The notes: a model not told the origin generated them from the sequence alone. A stretch of 64,000 bases of DNA from Phycisphaeraceae bacterium (GCA_019636755.1 JAHBWZ010000004.1:248001-312000); one strand, 5' to 3'. Positions 16,375 to 25,811 are shown, counted from the stretch's first letter. Made by a program: numbers and translations.

Positions 16375-17906
16375 TGAGCAATCGCATCGACAATCGCACT
16401 GGAAAGCGCATCGCACCAGTCCCATTGAGCCGGCGCGATGTCCTGGCCACCGGAGCTCTGGCTGGCGGCGCGCTGCTGCTCGGCGAGCGTGTAGGCGCTC
16501 AACAGCACGACCATTCACAGCATCTGCCTGCGAATGACTCCAGGTTGCAGAAAGACAATCCGGCTCGAACCGCGCAGGTCTCGCCACCATCACGATTGCA
16601 ACCGGGCGAGTCCGGGAAGGACTACAAACCTGTCGTTGTTCCCAACGGCTGGACGCTCCCTTACAGACTCGTCGATGGTGTGAAGGTCTTCCATCTTGTC
16701 GCGGAGGAAGTCGAGCACGAATTCGCACCCGGCCTCAAGGCAATATGTTGGGGATACAACGGCGGCGTGCACGGACCGGTCATCGAAGCGGTCGAGGGCG
16801 ACCGCGTGCGCATCTTCGTCACCAACAGACTCGCGGCTCCAACAACCGTCCACTGGCACGGCGTGCTTCTGCCCAGCGGCATGGATGGCGTGGGCGGCTT
16901 ATCGCAAAGGTCGATCCAGCCCGGCGAAACCTTCATGTACGAGTTTCCGCTCGTTCAGCATGGCACGCTGATGTATCACAGCCACCACGATGAGATGACA
17001 CAAATGGGACTCGGGCTCACCGGCCTGTTCGTGATTCATCCCCGCACACCAGCAACTCCGCCGCCGGATCGCGACTTCGCCATTCTCCTTCACGAGTGGG
17101 CAATTCCCGTCGGCAGCAGCCGTCCCGACCCCAACGAAATGACCGACTTCAACATTCTCACGATGAACGCCAAGGCGTTTCCGGGAACGCAGCCATTGAT
17201 CGTCAGGCAGGGCGACCGCGTTCGCATCCGCATCGGCAACCTCAGCGCGATGAGTCACCATCCGATCCACCTGCACGGATACGTCTTCAAGATCACCGAA
17301 ACCGATGGCGGCATCATTCCAGAAGCCGGTCAGTGGCCGGAAACCACCGTCCTGGTCCCCGTCGGCAGCACACGCACCGTCGAGTTCACCGCAGACAACC
17401 CCGGCGACTGGGCCATGCACTGCCACATGACGCACCACGTCATGAACCAGATGGGCCACGGCCTGCCCAACATGATCGGTGTGGACACTACCGGGGGGGG
17501 CGGCCTCGATGAGAAGGTGCGATACCTCCTGCCCGACTACATGACAATGGGCCAGATGGGCATGACCGGCATGACTGAGATGGGCATGAAGATCCCACCC
17601 AACAGCATTCCAATGCTGGGCGGAGCCGGGCCGTACGATGAGATCACGATGGGCGGCATGTTCACGATCCTGAAAGTGCGGCCCCCCGAGAATCTGTCTG
17701 ACTACAACACCGACCCCGGTTGGTACACACCGCCGTCCGGCACGCTTGCTGATGTTGCAACCGATGATGCATTGCGCGCCAACGGCATCTCCAGCGATGC
17801 AGGCAGCGCGCCCCGTGCTGACGCCGCAGCAATGAGATCGTGGCAGCAGGCAGCGCCGACGCAACCGCACGCGCCGGCCGGAACGCACGGCGAGCATCAT
17901 CATTGA
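16374..17906 (+). CDS. Multicopper oxidase (copper-resistance type), Tat-exported
   Basis: A 510-residue protein with a Tat signal (LSRRDVLATGALAGGALLLG). All four copper-binding blocks are present: TTVHWHG (His160, His162), MYHSHHDEM (His202, His204), HHPIHLHGYVF (His296-His301) and HCHMTHHVMNQM (His349, Cys350, His351, His355, Met360). A Met-rich segment (MGQMGMTGMTEMGMK) after the last block suggests Cu(I) binding, as in CueO/CopA. Its role would be oxidation of periplasmic Cu(I). It starts on the overlapping ATGA of the TolC gene and ends in a His-rich tail (GEHHH). The third gene of the operon. Confidence 0.9.
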   Translation: MSNRIDNRTGKRIAPVPLSRRDVLATGALAGGALLLGERVGAQQHDHSQHLPANDSRLQKDNPARTAQVSPPSRLQPGESGKDYKPVVVPNGWTLPYRLVDGVKVFHLVAEEVEHEFAPGLKAICWGYNGGVHGPVIEAVEGDRVRIFVTNRLAAPTTVHWHGVLLPSGMDGVGGLSQRSIQPGETFMYEFPLVQHGTLMYHSHHDEMTQMGLGLTGLFVIHPRTPATPPPDRDFAILLHEWAIPVGSSRPDPNEMTDFNILTMNAKAFPGTQPLIVRQGDRVRIRIGNLSAMSHHPIHLHGYVFKITETDGGIIPEAGQWPETTVLVPVGSTRTVEFTADNPGDWAMHCHMTHHVMNQMGHGLPNMIGVDTTGGGGLDEKVRYLLPDYMTMGQMGMTGMTEMGMKIPPNSIPMLGGAGPYDEITMGGMFTILKVRPPENLSDYNTDPGWYTPPSGTLADVATDDALRANGISSDAGSAPRADAAAMRSWQQAAPTQPHAPAGTHGEHHH

Positions 17907-19972
17907 ATCACCATTCCCACAATCACGGTGACGATTCGCACAGCGAGCATGCGCATCAACACGGCGCTGCCGCTGCCCACGACAAGCACGCCGGGCACAG
18001 CGTTGCGATGTTCCGCAGCAGGTTCTGGCTCACGTTGCTGCTCGCGGTTCCGACCGTTGTCTGGAGCCAGATGATTCAGCACTGGTTCGGTTACGCCGCA
18101 CCGCAGTTTCCCGGCTCCACATACATACCCGCGATCTTCGGCACCATCGTGTACTTCTACGGCGGTTGGCCGTTCATCCACGGCGCGTATAAGGAGATGA
18201 GCGCGCGGCCCCCCCTGCCCGGCATGATGACGCTCATCGCTCTCGCGATCACCGTCGCATTCCTCTACAGCGTCATGGTCACTTTCAGCCTCGTGGCGGG
18301 AATGGACCTGTGGTGGGAGCTCGCCACGTTGGTGGCGATCATGCTGCTTGGCCACTGGATCGAAATGCGTTCGCTCTCACAGGCGCAAGGCGCACTCAAG
18401 GAACTCGCGAAACTGCTGCCCGATACTGCCGTGCGACTGGACGAGAGCGGCAACACGACGGAAGTCGCGGTCACGGAACTGACCCAAGGCGATCTGCTGC
18501 TCATCAAGCCCGGGGCAGGCATCCCTGCTGATGGCGTCGTCAGGGAAGGAAACAGCACAGTCAACGAATCGATGATCACCGGCGAGTCCAAGCCGGTTGA
18601 GAAGGCGACGGGTGCGAAGGTCATCGCCGGCACCGTGAACGAGCGGGGATCGCTGCGCATCGAGGTGACGGGCACCGGTGAGAAGACCGCGCTCGCCGGC
18701 ATCATGCGGCTGGTCGCGCAGGCGCAGTCATCGCGATCGCGCGCACAGGCTCTGGCGGATCGTGCAGCGTTCATTCTGACGATCCTCGCCATTGCCTCAG
18801 CCGTGCTGACCACCATCATCTGGCCCGTTCTTGGGCGGCCTTGGGACTTCACCATCGAACGTGTCGTGACTGTGCTCGTGATCGCCTGTCCACACGCACT
18901 GGGGTTGGCGATTCCACTGGTGATTGCGATCTCAACGACGCTTGGCGCGCGACACGGCCTGCTGGTGCGCGATCGACGGGGTCTCGAAGAAGCGCGCGCT
19001 CTGGATGTGGTCGTGTTCGACAAGACCGGCACGCTCACGCTGGGATTGCATCGCGTGGTGAACATGGCCGTTGATGCGGGCGTGGACGAAAACGATGCGC
19101 TGCGACGTGCGGCAGCGGTGCAGCGCGATGCGGAACATCCCATTGCCGCCGCGCTGCTGGCAAGCGCGAAGGAAAAGGGTCTCGACGTACCAGCGTCACG
19201 AGTCTTCGCATCGATGCCCGGCATGGGCGTGCGCGCTGAGGTCGAAGGGAGTACCCTTCATGTCGGCGGCCCCGCGATGTTGCGATCGCTCGGCGCAGAA
19301 CCCGGCGCATCGCTGCGCCAAGCAGCCGGAGAAGCCGCATCGTACGGCCAGTCTGCAACGTACCTTATTGAAGAGAAACGGGTGTTGGCCGTGTTTGCGA
19401 TCGCGGACGCGATTCGACCGGAGTCGTCGGATGCGGTGCAGCGGCTTCACCAGTTGGGGATTGAAGTCGCGATGCTCACCGGCGACTCCAGAGCCGTCGC
19501 CGATGCAGTGGCCAGGGAACTCAGAATCGACACCGTTTTCGCGGAGGTTCTGCCGCAGGACAAGGTCGCGAGGATTGAGGAGTTGCAAGGGCATTCCGAG
19601 GGGCGACGCAAGAAGGTTGCGATGGTCGGCGACGGCGTCAACGACGCGCCGGCACTGGTGACAGCCGATGTCGGCGTCGCCATCGGCGCGGGAACCGATG
19701 TCGCGGTCGAGGCAGGCGACATCGTGCTGGTGCGCAGCGATCCGCGCGATATTGCGACAATCATCGCATTGAGCCGGGTGGCGTACCGCAAGATGGTGCA
19801 GAACCTCTGGTGGGCAGCCGGCTACAACATCGCGGCCATTCCGCTCGCCGCCGGGGTGCTCGCGCCTTGGGGCATACTGCTGCATCCCGCTTCTGGCGCG
19901 GTGCTCATGTCGTTGAGCACCATCATCGTGGCGATCAATGCCCAACTGCTGCGGCGCGTGAGGTTCGGATGA
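17903..19972 (+). CDS. copB: CopB-type copper-translocating P-type ATPase
   Basis: A 689-residue P1B ATPase. I choose the TTG at 17903 because it overlaps the upstream stop as TTGA and gives the His-rich start MNHHSHNHGDDSHSEHAHQH, typical of CopB proteins. An ATG at 17840 would overlap the oxidase gene deeply. The motifs are complete: ITGESKPVEK, the membrane motif Cys329-Pro330-His331 (IACPHALGLA), phosphorylation site Asp373 in DKTGT, and GDGVNDAPA near residue 576. CPH instead of CPC marks the CopB subgroup, which exports Cu(I)/Cu(II) or silver. There is no N-terminal CxxC domain; the His-rich tail replaces it. Last gene of the operon. Confidence 0.92.
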   Translation: MNHHSHNHGDDSHSEHAHQHGAAAAHDKHAGHSVAMFRSRFWLTLLLAVPTVVWSQMIQHWFGYAAPQFPGSTYIPAIFGTIVYFYGGWPFIHGAYKEMSARPPLPGMMTLIALAITVAFLYSVMVTFSLVAGMDLWWELATLVAIMLLGHWIEMRSLSQAQGALKELAKLLPDTAVRLDESGNTTEVAVTELTQGDLLLIKPGAGIPADGVVREGNSTVNESMITGESKPVEKATGAKVIAGTVNERGSLRIEVTGTGEKTALAGIMRLVAQAQSSRSRAQALADRAAFILTILAIASAVLTTIIWPVLGRPWDFTIERVVTVLVIACPHALGLAIPLVIAISTTLGARHGLLVRDRRGLEEARALDVVVFDKTGTLTLGLHRVVNMAVDAGVDENDALRRAAAVQRDAEHPIAAALLASAKEKGLDVPASRVFASMPGMGVRAEVEGSTLHVGGPAMLRSLGAEPGASLRQAAGEAASYGQSATYLIEEKRVLAVFAIADAIRPESSDAVQRLHQLGIEVAMLTGDSRAVADAVARELRIDTVFAEVLPQDKVARIEELQGHSEGRRKKVAMVGDGVNDAPALVTADVGVAIGAGTDVAVEAGDIVLVRSDPRDIATIIALSRVAYRKMVQNLWWAAGYNIAAIPLAAGVLAPWGILLHPASGAVLMSLSTIIVAINAQLLRRVRFG

Positions 19973-20224
19973 ACAGATTCAGCTGGTAACCGCGCACACC
20001 GCGCAATCATCTATCCCGGGCGCGCATCATTGGATTCCATCGCGTAGGTATCCAGTAGGCGGCTCTGGTCAGCAGGCTGTTGACCTTCCCCTCGTCCGGC
20101 CACGAGACCTCGTCCCTCCGGCCCTCGCTTGCCTTTCAACCCGCGATTCTCGCCGCGTGATCTGTTGTTTCCGTCTCCGATCAGGCTCGTCCGGGACGAT
20201 TCTGACCGGATTGGCACTGGGCGT
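19973..20224. other. Short gene-free stretch holding the right 25-bp repeat
   Basis: Between the copper operon and the IS256-type element there are about 250 bases without a gene. The only marked feature is the direct repeat at 20040-20064. I see no strong terminator after the ATPase gene. Confidence 0.5.
20040..20064 (+). repeat. 25-bp direct repeat, right copy; candidate island attachment site
   Basis: Identical over 25 bases to 7710-7734 and in the same orientation. It lies 68 bases after the last copper gene and about 160 bases before the IS256-type element, so it would be the right boundary of a 12.3-kb insertion. Confidence 0.6.
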
Positions 20225-21594
20225 GTAACGTCTCGTCTGTAAATTCGGTTCCGGCCGCAGGCTGCTGCCGGCACCGAGCAGGGGTTCTGAAAACGGCGGA
20301 TCATCTGGCTTTCTCCAAGTGCAAAGGAGTCCAGAATGACCCGCCAGCAGGATCGTACCGCGCTCAATGACATCGTGGAACTCGTCGCCAGCCACGGAAC
20401 CAGGGGATTCATGATGGGGCCATCGCCGAGACCTTCACCGCCATCCTCAATCTCGCCATGACCCTTGAGCGCGAGAAGGCCCTCGGCGCAGGCCCTTACG
20501 AGCGCTCCACCGAGCGCCGCGGCTATGCCAACGGCTTCAAGCCCCGGACTCTGGCCACGTGTGTCGGAGAACTGCAGCTTCAGGTTCCCCAGGCGCGAGG
20601 CGTCTCGACCCGGCGCGTCCGCAAGGTTCTGGGGGAGATGTGCGGCCTCGAGGTCAGCAGCACGCAGGTCATCCGGGCCGCGGCTGAACTCGACGAGCAG
20701 CTGGCGCAGTGGCGCAACCGGGACATCGGCACCATCAGGTACCTCGTCCTCGACGCGAGATACGAGAAGGTCCGGCACGGCGGCAGCGTGCGGGACTGTG
20801 CCGTGCTCATCGCAACCGGTGTTCGTGCGGACGGCTACCGCACCGTCCTGGGAACCAGCGTCGCACTGAGCGAGGCGGAGCCTCACTGGCGGTCGTTCCT
20901 CGAGTCGCTCCAGAGGCGTGGCATGACGGGTGTCGAGCTGATCGTCAGCGACGATCACGCGGGTCTCAGGTCCGCACGCATGGCCACCATGCCATCGATT
21001 CCCTGGCAGCGATGTCAGTTCCATCTGCAGCACAATGCCCAGGCGTACGTCCCGAGGGTCACCCTGCGACAGGACGTGGCGCGGGACATCCGGTCGATTT
21101 TCAACGCGCCGGATCGATCGAAGGCCGATCAGCGACTCGCGGAGATCGCCGCGAAGTACCGCAAGGTGGCGCCGAAACTCGCCGACTGGATGGAGTCCGC
21201 CATCCCGGAGGGACTGACCATCTTCGCGCTGCCGACGCATCACCAGCGCCGCCTTCGCACGATCAACAGCCTTGAGCGAGTCAACCGCGAACTGCTTCGA
21301 CGAACCCGCGTCGCCAGCCTCTTCCCGAACGAGGCGTCGCTTCTCCGCCTGGTCACCGCGCTGGTCGTGGAGATCGACGAGGAGTGGACGACCTCACGCA
21401 TCTACCTCAGCCCGCAGTCCGAATCGTGACCGCCACGATGATCCGCCGACTTCAGTTCCAGCGCATGCATGTTCACCGACCGGCCCGCAAGTCATGGCCC
21501 CCGGAGCCCTTCTGGGGGAGAGCCGGGGTCCGGGGGCGGCAATTGAGCCCCCGGAGGAGCGGGCAGCGGCGCGAATTTACAGACAGGATGTTGC
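20225..21594 (+). mobile_element. IS256-family insertion sequence, decayed
   Basis: The transposase relic is framed by an imperfect inverted repeat: GTAACGTCTCGTCTGTAAAT at the left (from 20225) against GCAACATCCTGTCTGTAAAT at the right (read inward from 21594). The block GTCTGTAAATTCG is exact in both. The length of about 1.37 kb fits the family. I cannot make out a clear 8-9 bp target duplication. Confidence 0.7.
20337..21429 (+). pseudogene. IS256-family (mutator-type) transposase, frameshifted and internally deleted
   Basis: The original start MTRQQDRTALNDIVELVASHG is at 20337. A frame change follows near 20400, and the main frame resumes with AIAETFTAILNLAMTLEREK and GAGPYERSTERRGYANGFKP. 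The region between VPQARG and VSTRRVRKVLGEMCG is too short: the roughly 35 residues normally found there are missing. The catalytic part is otherwise readable (YLVLDARYEKVRHGG, LIVSDDHAGL, WQRCQFHLQHNAQAYVP, ERVNRELLRRTRVASLFPNE), ending at the TGA 21427-21429. With a frameshift and an internal deletion the enzyme is surely inactive. Confidence 0.85.
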
Positions 21595-21882
21595 TCTATC
21601 CATGTGTCGAGTCCTTCATCTTGGGTAGGTGCACAACTCTACTGGACAACAGCTTGGAGCCCATAACTCACAGGAGCGGGAATGACCAGAAGGACTCGCA
21701 GGTCTCCTGCGGGAACGCAGGGACGCCGAACGGCGACCGGAGTTTCCCGCGGGCGCTCGGCCGGGCGACAATCTCGACGCGACAAGAGACGGTAGGGCGC
21801 GCGGCATTGACATTTGCACGTTCCGGGATACCCATCCACCAGATCTCGCTCAAAGCCTGGCACGGCGCGGGGCGCTGTGTCG
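21595..21882. other. Gene-free stretch right of IS256
   Basis: About 290 bases. A 37-codon basic frame at 21682 (MTRRTRRSPAG) after AGGAGCGGG recalls the first residues of IS3-type OrfA proteins, but the likeness ends after about ten residues. I do not call it a gene. Confidence 0.4.
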
Positions 21883-22986
21883 CTATGGCGACGGCACACG
21901 CTGATCGTCCCCCCTGGCATCATGCTCTGTGAGCCACTTCAACCAGAGCAGTTCCGTCGGCTTGACATTCTTCCGTTGGGACGTCTTCAGTTGAATGCGA
22001 ATGTTTCGGCTGTAGATGAAGCTGGTCAGTTCAGCGACTATATCGCCCTCTGTGACCGGCGACTCGAAGCCGATGATCATGGGCTGGATAAGCGTTGCAT
22101 TGTCGTAGATTTTCAACTTGACGGACGCGGCGGTCTCGATGGCGCTCTGAATGCTCGCAATGCTCAGGTCGCTCGGAATCCGCAGCAGGGGCGTGATGTC
22201 CTTCCCGCTAATGCCCAGGGTCTGGACGCTCAGGGTGCCTCTGATGTTGCCCGCGGACGCTTCCGCCGACAGGCCCGGAAGCCCCGAGACCTTTACTTCG
22301 CCCCTGACATGCTCGTAATCCGCGCGGACCCGCACGCCGATCCCGATGTAGAGCGGCATGCTTCCCGCGAAGACCTCACGCAGAGTGTCGCCCTCGTCTA
22401 CGCGGGCGAGCACACGCTGGTGGCCCGCGTCCTCGCCCGTCCGAAGCCGCATCCCGTCCTTCTCGGCCGAAGGCGTCGCCTCCATGGCGAGAAGCCTCGT
22501 CGTTGCGGTGGCCCCGCCGCCCTTCTCGTTCGCCGTGACTTCGAATACGCGCACAGGCACGGATATGGTCATGTACTTGATGTAGTCAACGACCATCGTG
22601 TACAACTCTCCGTCGGCGCCTCCGGTGACAGGACCGAACGAGAGCGTGCCTTTCGCGTTCCGCTTGGCCAATGCCACGCGCGTCGCGTCGTTCGTGAGGT
22701 CCGTCAGCATCGCGTCCCGGTAGTGCTCTGCACCGATGCCATCGAGGTCCTCCGGCCCCCCCGACGTCAACCACACCGTGAGCGGATTGATCGGCTGATA
22801 TGTGAATGCGCTCACCTGATGCGAGGACTGCGCCTTGTGACCGTCGCGGTCAGCACGCGGCGTCCGGCAAGCTCCGACGCTGACCGCAATGGCAGCAATC
22901 ACCGCAACGCGTGCGGCGACAACCAGATGGCATGGCGTCCGCTGGTCCTCTCCCGCGTTCCGCCTACCCGACCGACTCGCTGACAT
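21883..22986 (-). CDS. Putative lipoprotein of unknown function
   Basis: A 367-residue protein. The N-terminus is arginine-rich and followed by VVAARVAVIAAIAVSVGAC, a lipoprotein-type signal with the Cys near residue 40. No domain is recognised. The body alternates beta-like segments (YMTISVPVRVFEVTANEKGG) and contains YQPINPLTVWLTSGGPEDLDG near the start of the mature part, and VTEGDIVAELTSFIYSRNIR near the end. The segment SAEASAGNIRGTLSVQTLGI suggests a folded beta domain. It stands alone, with gene-free DNA on both sides. The first gene after the accessory region. Confidence 0.65.
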   Translation of the reverse strand: MSASRSGRRNAGEDQRTPCHLVVAARVAVIAAIAVSVGACRTPRADRDGHKAQSSHQVSAFTYQPINPLTVWLTSGGPEDLDGIGAEHYRDAMLTDLTNDATRVALAKRNAKGTLSFGPVTGGADGELYTMVVDYIKYMTISVPVRVFEVTANEKGGGATATTRLLAMEATPSAEKDGMRLRTGEDAGHQRVLARVDEGDTLREVFAGSMPLYIGIGVRVRADYEHVRGEVKVSGLPGLSAEASAGNIRGTLSVQTLGISGKDITPLLRIPSDLSIASIQSAIETAASVKLKIYDNATLIQPMIIGFESPVTEGDIVAELTSFIYSRNIRIQLKTSQRKNVKPTELLWLKWLTEHDARGDDQRVPSP

Positions 22987-23738
22987 CGCGCCCTCTTTCC
23001 ATCACCTCATCCCGCCCCCGCTCACCCCACCACACCACGCACCGACACCCTCCGAACACCTGCTGACACCCTCCTCCGACAGCCAAAACCCAACCCCCAC
23101 CAGAAACAGCCGCAATCCGCGTGATCCCCTGCGCGCAGAACTCGAGATTTCTTTCTGAAGACCGCTGACAGCATGACGAGAACGGTGGGCCGCCCTCCGC
23201 GTCCGTGCCCCCCGACCGCGCCTCGACTCAGCCCCGTTCCTTCACATCGAGCAGCGGCCCGACACGGCTGCCCCAGGCCGGTCGGCCGAGGCTGCCGCTG
23301 CGGCGCGTGGGACTCTCGACTCCCACTTGACCCCATGGCGCCGGCGGCGACGACATGTCCGCGGAGGCGGCGCTCGACCACCCCTGGTTGCGGCGCCGAC
23401 AACCTCCGTCCTCGCCGCGGTCGTCTCTCTCGGCGAACCGTGCGGCGGTCGGCCGGCAGCCGGCGCTTGCATCATGTGATCGGGGCGCCTCGGTCCTATC
23501 GGCACGGACGGCCGCCCGGTCCGGTGGCCGTAGCTCACGAAGAGCCGATCGATCGGTACGGGCGCGTCTTCATGTCATTCTCTCAGGCCGCGTGGTCCCG
23601 GCAGGTGTCCAGGATCTCTGATCGCATCGCACGGATGAGCACGTCGCCTGCCACAGAGCGCGTCCACGCGCCACCCGTCGCTGCGATCGTCCAGCCGGAT
23701 CCGCGATCCGTCCGGCGATCATCGTGCCACACAGGGAC
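22987..23738. other. Gene-free stretch, pyrimidine-rich at its left end
   Basis: About 750 bases. Bases 22990-23110 are unusually rich in C and T on the plus strand (runs such as CCCCCGCTCACCCC). The rest shows only accidental open frames on both strands, without ribosome sites or recognisable products. Confidence 0.5.
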
Positions 23739-24107
23739 TTACGTGTTCTGCTGCTCCCACAGGCCGCAGATGTTCCCCTGCGGATCGATGATCGCGGCGT
23801 AGGCGCCGACGCCCGGCACGGCGGTCCTGGGCAGCGCGACCTTCGCGCCGAGCCGTGTCGCCTTCTCGATCGCAGCATCGATGCTGGCAACATCGACGTA
23901 GTTCATCCACGGCTGCTGCGGATGCTGTCGTTGCATGACCGCGCCGTTGATGCCCGGTCCCCCGGCGCCGGTATCGCACAGCCAGTACTCCGGCCCGGGT
24001 ATCGGGGCCTTCTGAAACCGCCACCCGAACAGTTCGGCGTAGAAGCCCGTCAGCGCCTCCGGCTGGTCGGCCGGAATCTCGAAGTGAACGACCCGGTTGC
24101 TGGCCAT
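23739..24107 (-). CDS. VOC (glyoxalase/bleomycin-resistance) family protein
   Basis: A 122-residue single-module VOC protein: VVHFEIPADQPEALTGFYAE, LFGWRF, GPGINGAVM, VDVASIDAAIEKATRLGAKV and VPGVGAYAAIIDPQGN are in the family order. His8 and a late acidic position are the usual metal ligands. The start ATG 24107 follows GGAG (minus strand). Proteins of this subgroup are often annotated as glyoxalase-like without a known substrate. It is single and not in an operon. Confidence 0.88.
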   Translation of the reverse strand: MASNRVVHFEIPADQPEALTGFYAELFGWRFQKAPIPGPEYWLCDTGAGGPGINGAVMQRQHPQQPWMNYVDVASIDAAIEKATRLGAKVALPRTAVPGVGAYAAIIDPQGNICGLWEQQNT

Positions 24108-24320
24108 GCGTGTGCTCCTTTGGAGAGAAGAGGGATTGTCTCAGGTTCCAGGTGAACGACCCCGCTCTGCATCGCCGGGACCACCGGAGAACGTCGAGGT
24201 CCCGGATGCGCGGCATGCCACCGCCGCCGTGCCGCGTTCGGCACACGGTCGACCGGGTCATCGGGACCAGCACCAGCATTCTCACTCACCGGCGCGGTGC
24301 CGGTCTTCGGGACCCATCCC

Positions 24321-24413
24321 GAGGAACCCGAGGAACCCGAGAAACCCGAGGAACCCGAGGAACCCGAGCCGTCATTCGATGAACCCGAGCAGGCCGAGCA
24401 GGCCGAGCAGGCC
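24321..24413 (+). repeat. Two tandem 9-bp repeat blocks
   Basis: Five units of GAGGAACCC (one reads GAGAAACCC) occupy 24321-24365. Three units of GAGCAGGCC occupy 24387-24413. Because the unit is a multiple of three, the minus strand reads as Leu/Gly-rich (GLLGLLGLLG) and Phe/Leu/Gly-rich (GFLGFLGFLG) peptides in one common frame. Confidence 0.85.
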
Positions 24414-24443
24414 CAGGTAGCGAAGCGAACTCTTTCTCATCAT
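24372..24443 (-). CDS. Leu/Gly-repeat hydrophobic microprotein, possibly truncated by a stop
   Basis: Starts with ATGATG at 24443, eight bases after GGAG, and encodes 23 residues: MMRKSSLRYLGLLGLLGLLG then FIE and a TGA. The same frame continues beyond the stop as RLGFLGFLGFLGFLGFLG. I recall small membrane proteins (DUF3796-like) in many bacteria and archaea that begin RYLGLLGLLGLLG and go on with G-F-F-G repeats. This looks like such a gene with a nonsense codon in the middle. Whether the 23-residue peptide is made is unknown. Confidence 0.4.
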   Translation of the reverse strand: MMRKSSLRYLGLLGLLGLLGFIE

Positions 24444-25157
24444 CACGCGTCTCCAGTTCCGCCCGCCCCCGCCACCGGACGCTCTGCATCTCCGAACACC
24501 CCCGGCTGGCCGATGTCCTCCACGTCTGCCGGTTGTGCTGCGCGCTGCTGCCGGGCGGAACGTCAGCCAGCGCCACGCCCCGTCATGCACCACGCCTGGC
24601 GACCTCGATCCTGATGAACGCCGGACGAGACGACCGCGTGCAGTTCCTGGGAACCACACTGCGGGCACATGGTACCTTGCTCTTCAGCTCCAGACAGGGC
24701 GAGGTTGACATCACGTGTCCTCGCACGCTTCGTGCCCTTCGTGCCCTTCGTGGTTCACTCTCCAGTGCGCCATGCCGACGCCAGGCACCGGCTCAGTCGG
24801 CGCGAGCGCTGCGGCCTCTCACGCGCAGAGGGGCTCGGCAACGTGGGCGATGCTCGTCACGCTCCACATCCGGCACCCACGCGCGGCCTCTTCATCGCGG
24901 TCGGGCAGCCACGACTCGCACGATGTTCAACGGGAATTCCGCCCCGATCGGGCCTTCCTGCGGTCGAGCTGCGCCTCGTCGAAGCCTGCCGGATGCAGCA
25001 GACCGACCGCGGCGTGCAGGGACGGAGCATGGATACGTCCCCTGAGAGACCAGATTCGCGCGCAGCCCGTTGCCCGATCGCACACCTGCATGTATCCTCG
25101 CTTGAGCACGCCGCGGATGTCCACGGCGATCCGGACAGAAAAGAGAGGACTTGAGCC

Positions 25158-25811
25158 ATGAATCACATTGCATCCGGCCTTGTGTCCGTCGTTGCCGCCT
25201 CACTGATCATGACGACTTCGACGGCGTCCGCCAGTTACTCCTTCTCCGTGACCCAGACGAGCGAACCGGCGCCGCAGTACGCCAACCTGGTCACCTTCGA
25301 TGAGCCGGGGACGCCGACCGGCTGGGTGCCGTTCGGCCTGTACCAGTCGGTGGGATTCAACATGGCCTCCACCGACGATCCCTCCGGATTCAACATCGGC
25401 GACGTCAGCGACGCGTTTCCGTGGCTCGGCACCGGGAACGTGGCCTACGCGAGTTCCGGCCTGCTCCTGCGCTTCCATCACGGCGGCGCCCGGCGCGTCT
25501 CGTTCCAGGGCTGGGGCGACGCCGGTCCGGCGGGGCCCTTCGGCGGGTTTCTCGTCTGGATTCTCGATGAGGAGGGCAACGTCCTTTCGGAGTACGACAC
25601 GTTCACCCCGGCATGGGACGGCCTCGGGAACACCTGGTACAACATCGCGGCATACGGCAGTGCCCGCGTCCAGTACCTGCTGATCAGCAACAAGGGTGAC
25701 GAGGCCGGCGACACGTACATCGACAACCTGTCATGGTCGCTGGTTCCGGCGCCGGGAGCATTCGCGCTCTTCGCCGTCGCCGGCCTGGCACGTGCCCGCC
25801 GGCGTCGCTGA
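25158..25811 (+). CDS. PEP-CTERM sorted exported protein
   Basis: A 217-residue protein with signal peptide (SGLVSVVAASLIMTTSTASA) and the C-terminal sorting signal VPAPGAFALFAVAGLARARR: a V-P-x-P motif, a hydrophobic stretch and an arginine cluster. The body (YANLVTFDEPGTPTGWVPFG, GTGNVAYASSG, YIDNLSWSLVP) is the beta-sandwich type common among PEP-CTERM proteins. The partner exosortase is not in the window. The start follows AGAGAGGA. Probably anchored to, or processed at, the outer cell surface. Confidence 0.85.
   Translation: MNHIASGLVSVVAASLIMTTSTASASYSFSVTQTSEPAPQYANLVTFDEPGTPTGWVPFGLYQSVGFNMASTDDPSGFNIGDVSDAFPWLGTGNVAYASSGLLLRFHHGGARRVSFQGWGDAGPAGPFGGFLVWILDEEGNVLSEYDTFTPAWDGLGNTWYNIAAYGSARVQYLLISNKGDEAGDTYIDNLSWSLVPAPGAFALFAVAGLARARRRR

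Larger units (their letters stand above)
24108..25157. other. Long gene-poor stretch with tandem repeats and one microprotein
   Basis: About 1050 bases between the VOC gene and the PEP-CTERM gene. It contains the tandem 9-mer repeats and the small frame described separately. Elsewhere I see only accidental frames. GAAAAGAGAGGA at its right end is the ribosome site of the next gene. Confidence 0.5.

Noticed and set aside
20337-21429. Treating the IS256 transposase as intact with a downstream start at 20458
   Set aside because: The N-terminal domain is readable in another frame upstream and an internal block is missing, so the gene is broken.
21682-21795. 37-codon frame MTRRTRRSPAG... as an IS3 OrfA remnant
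   Set aside because: Only about ten basic residues resemble OrfA starts; the rest does not, and no second IS3 gene or ends are seen.
23173-23802. A 209-codon plus-strand frame left of and over the VOC gene
   Set aside because: Its end overlaps the VOC gene antisense, and the product is low-complexity Arg/Pro-rich without a ribosome site.
24321-24413. Tandem 9-mers as a CRISPR array
   Set aside because: Units are contiguous with no spacers and far too short for CRISPR repeats.
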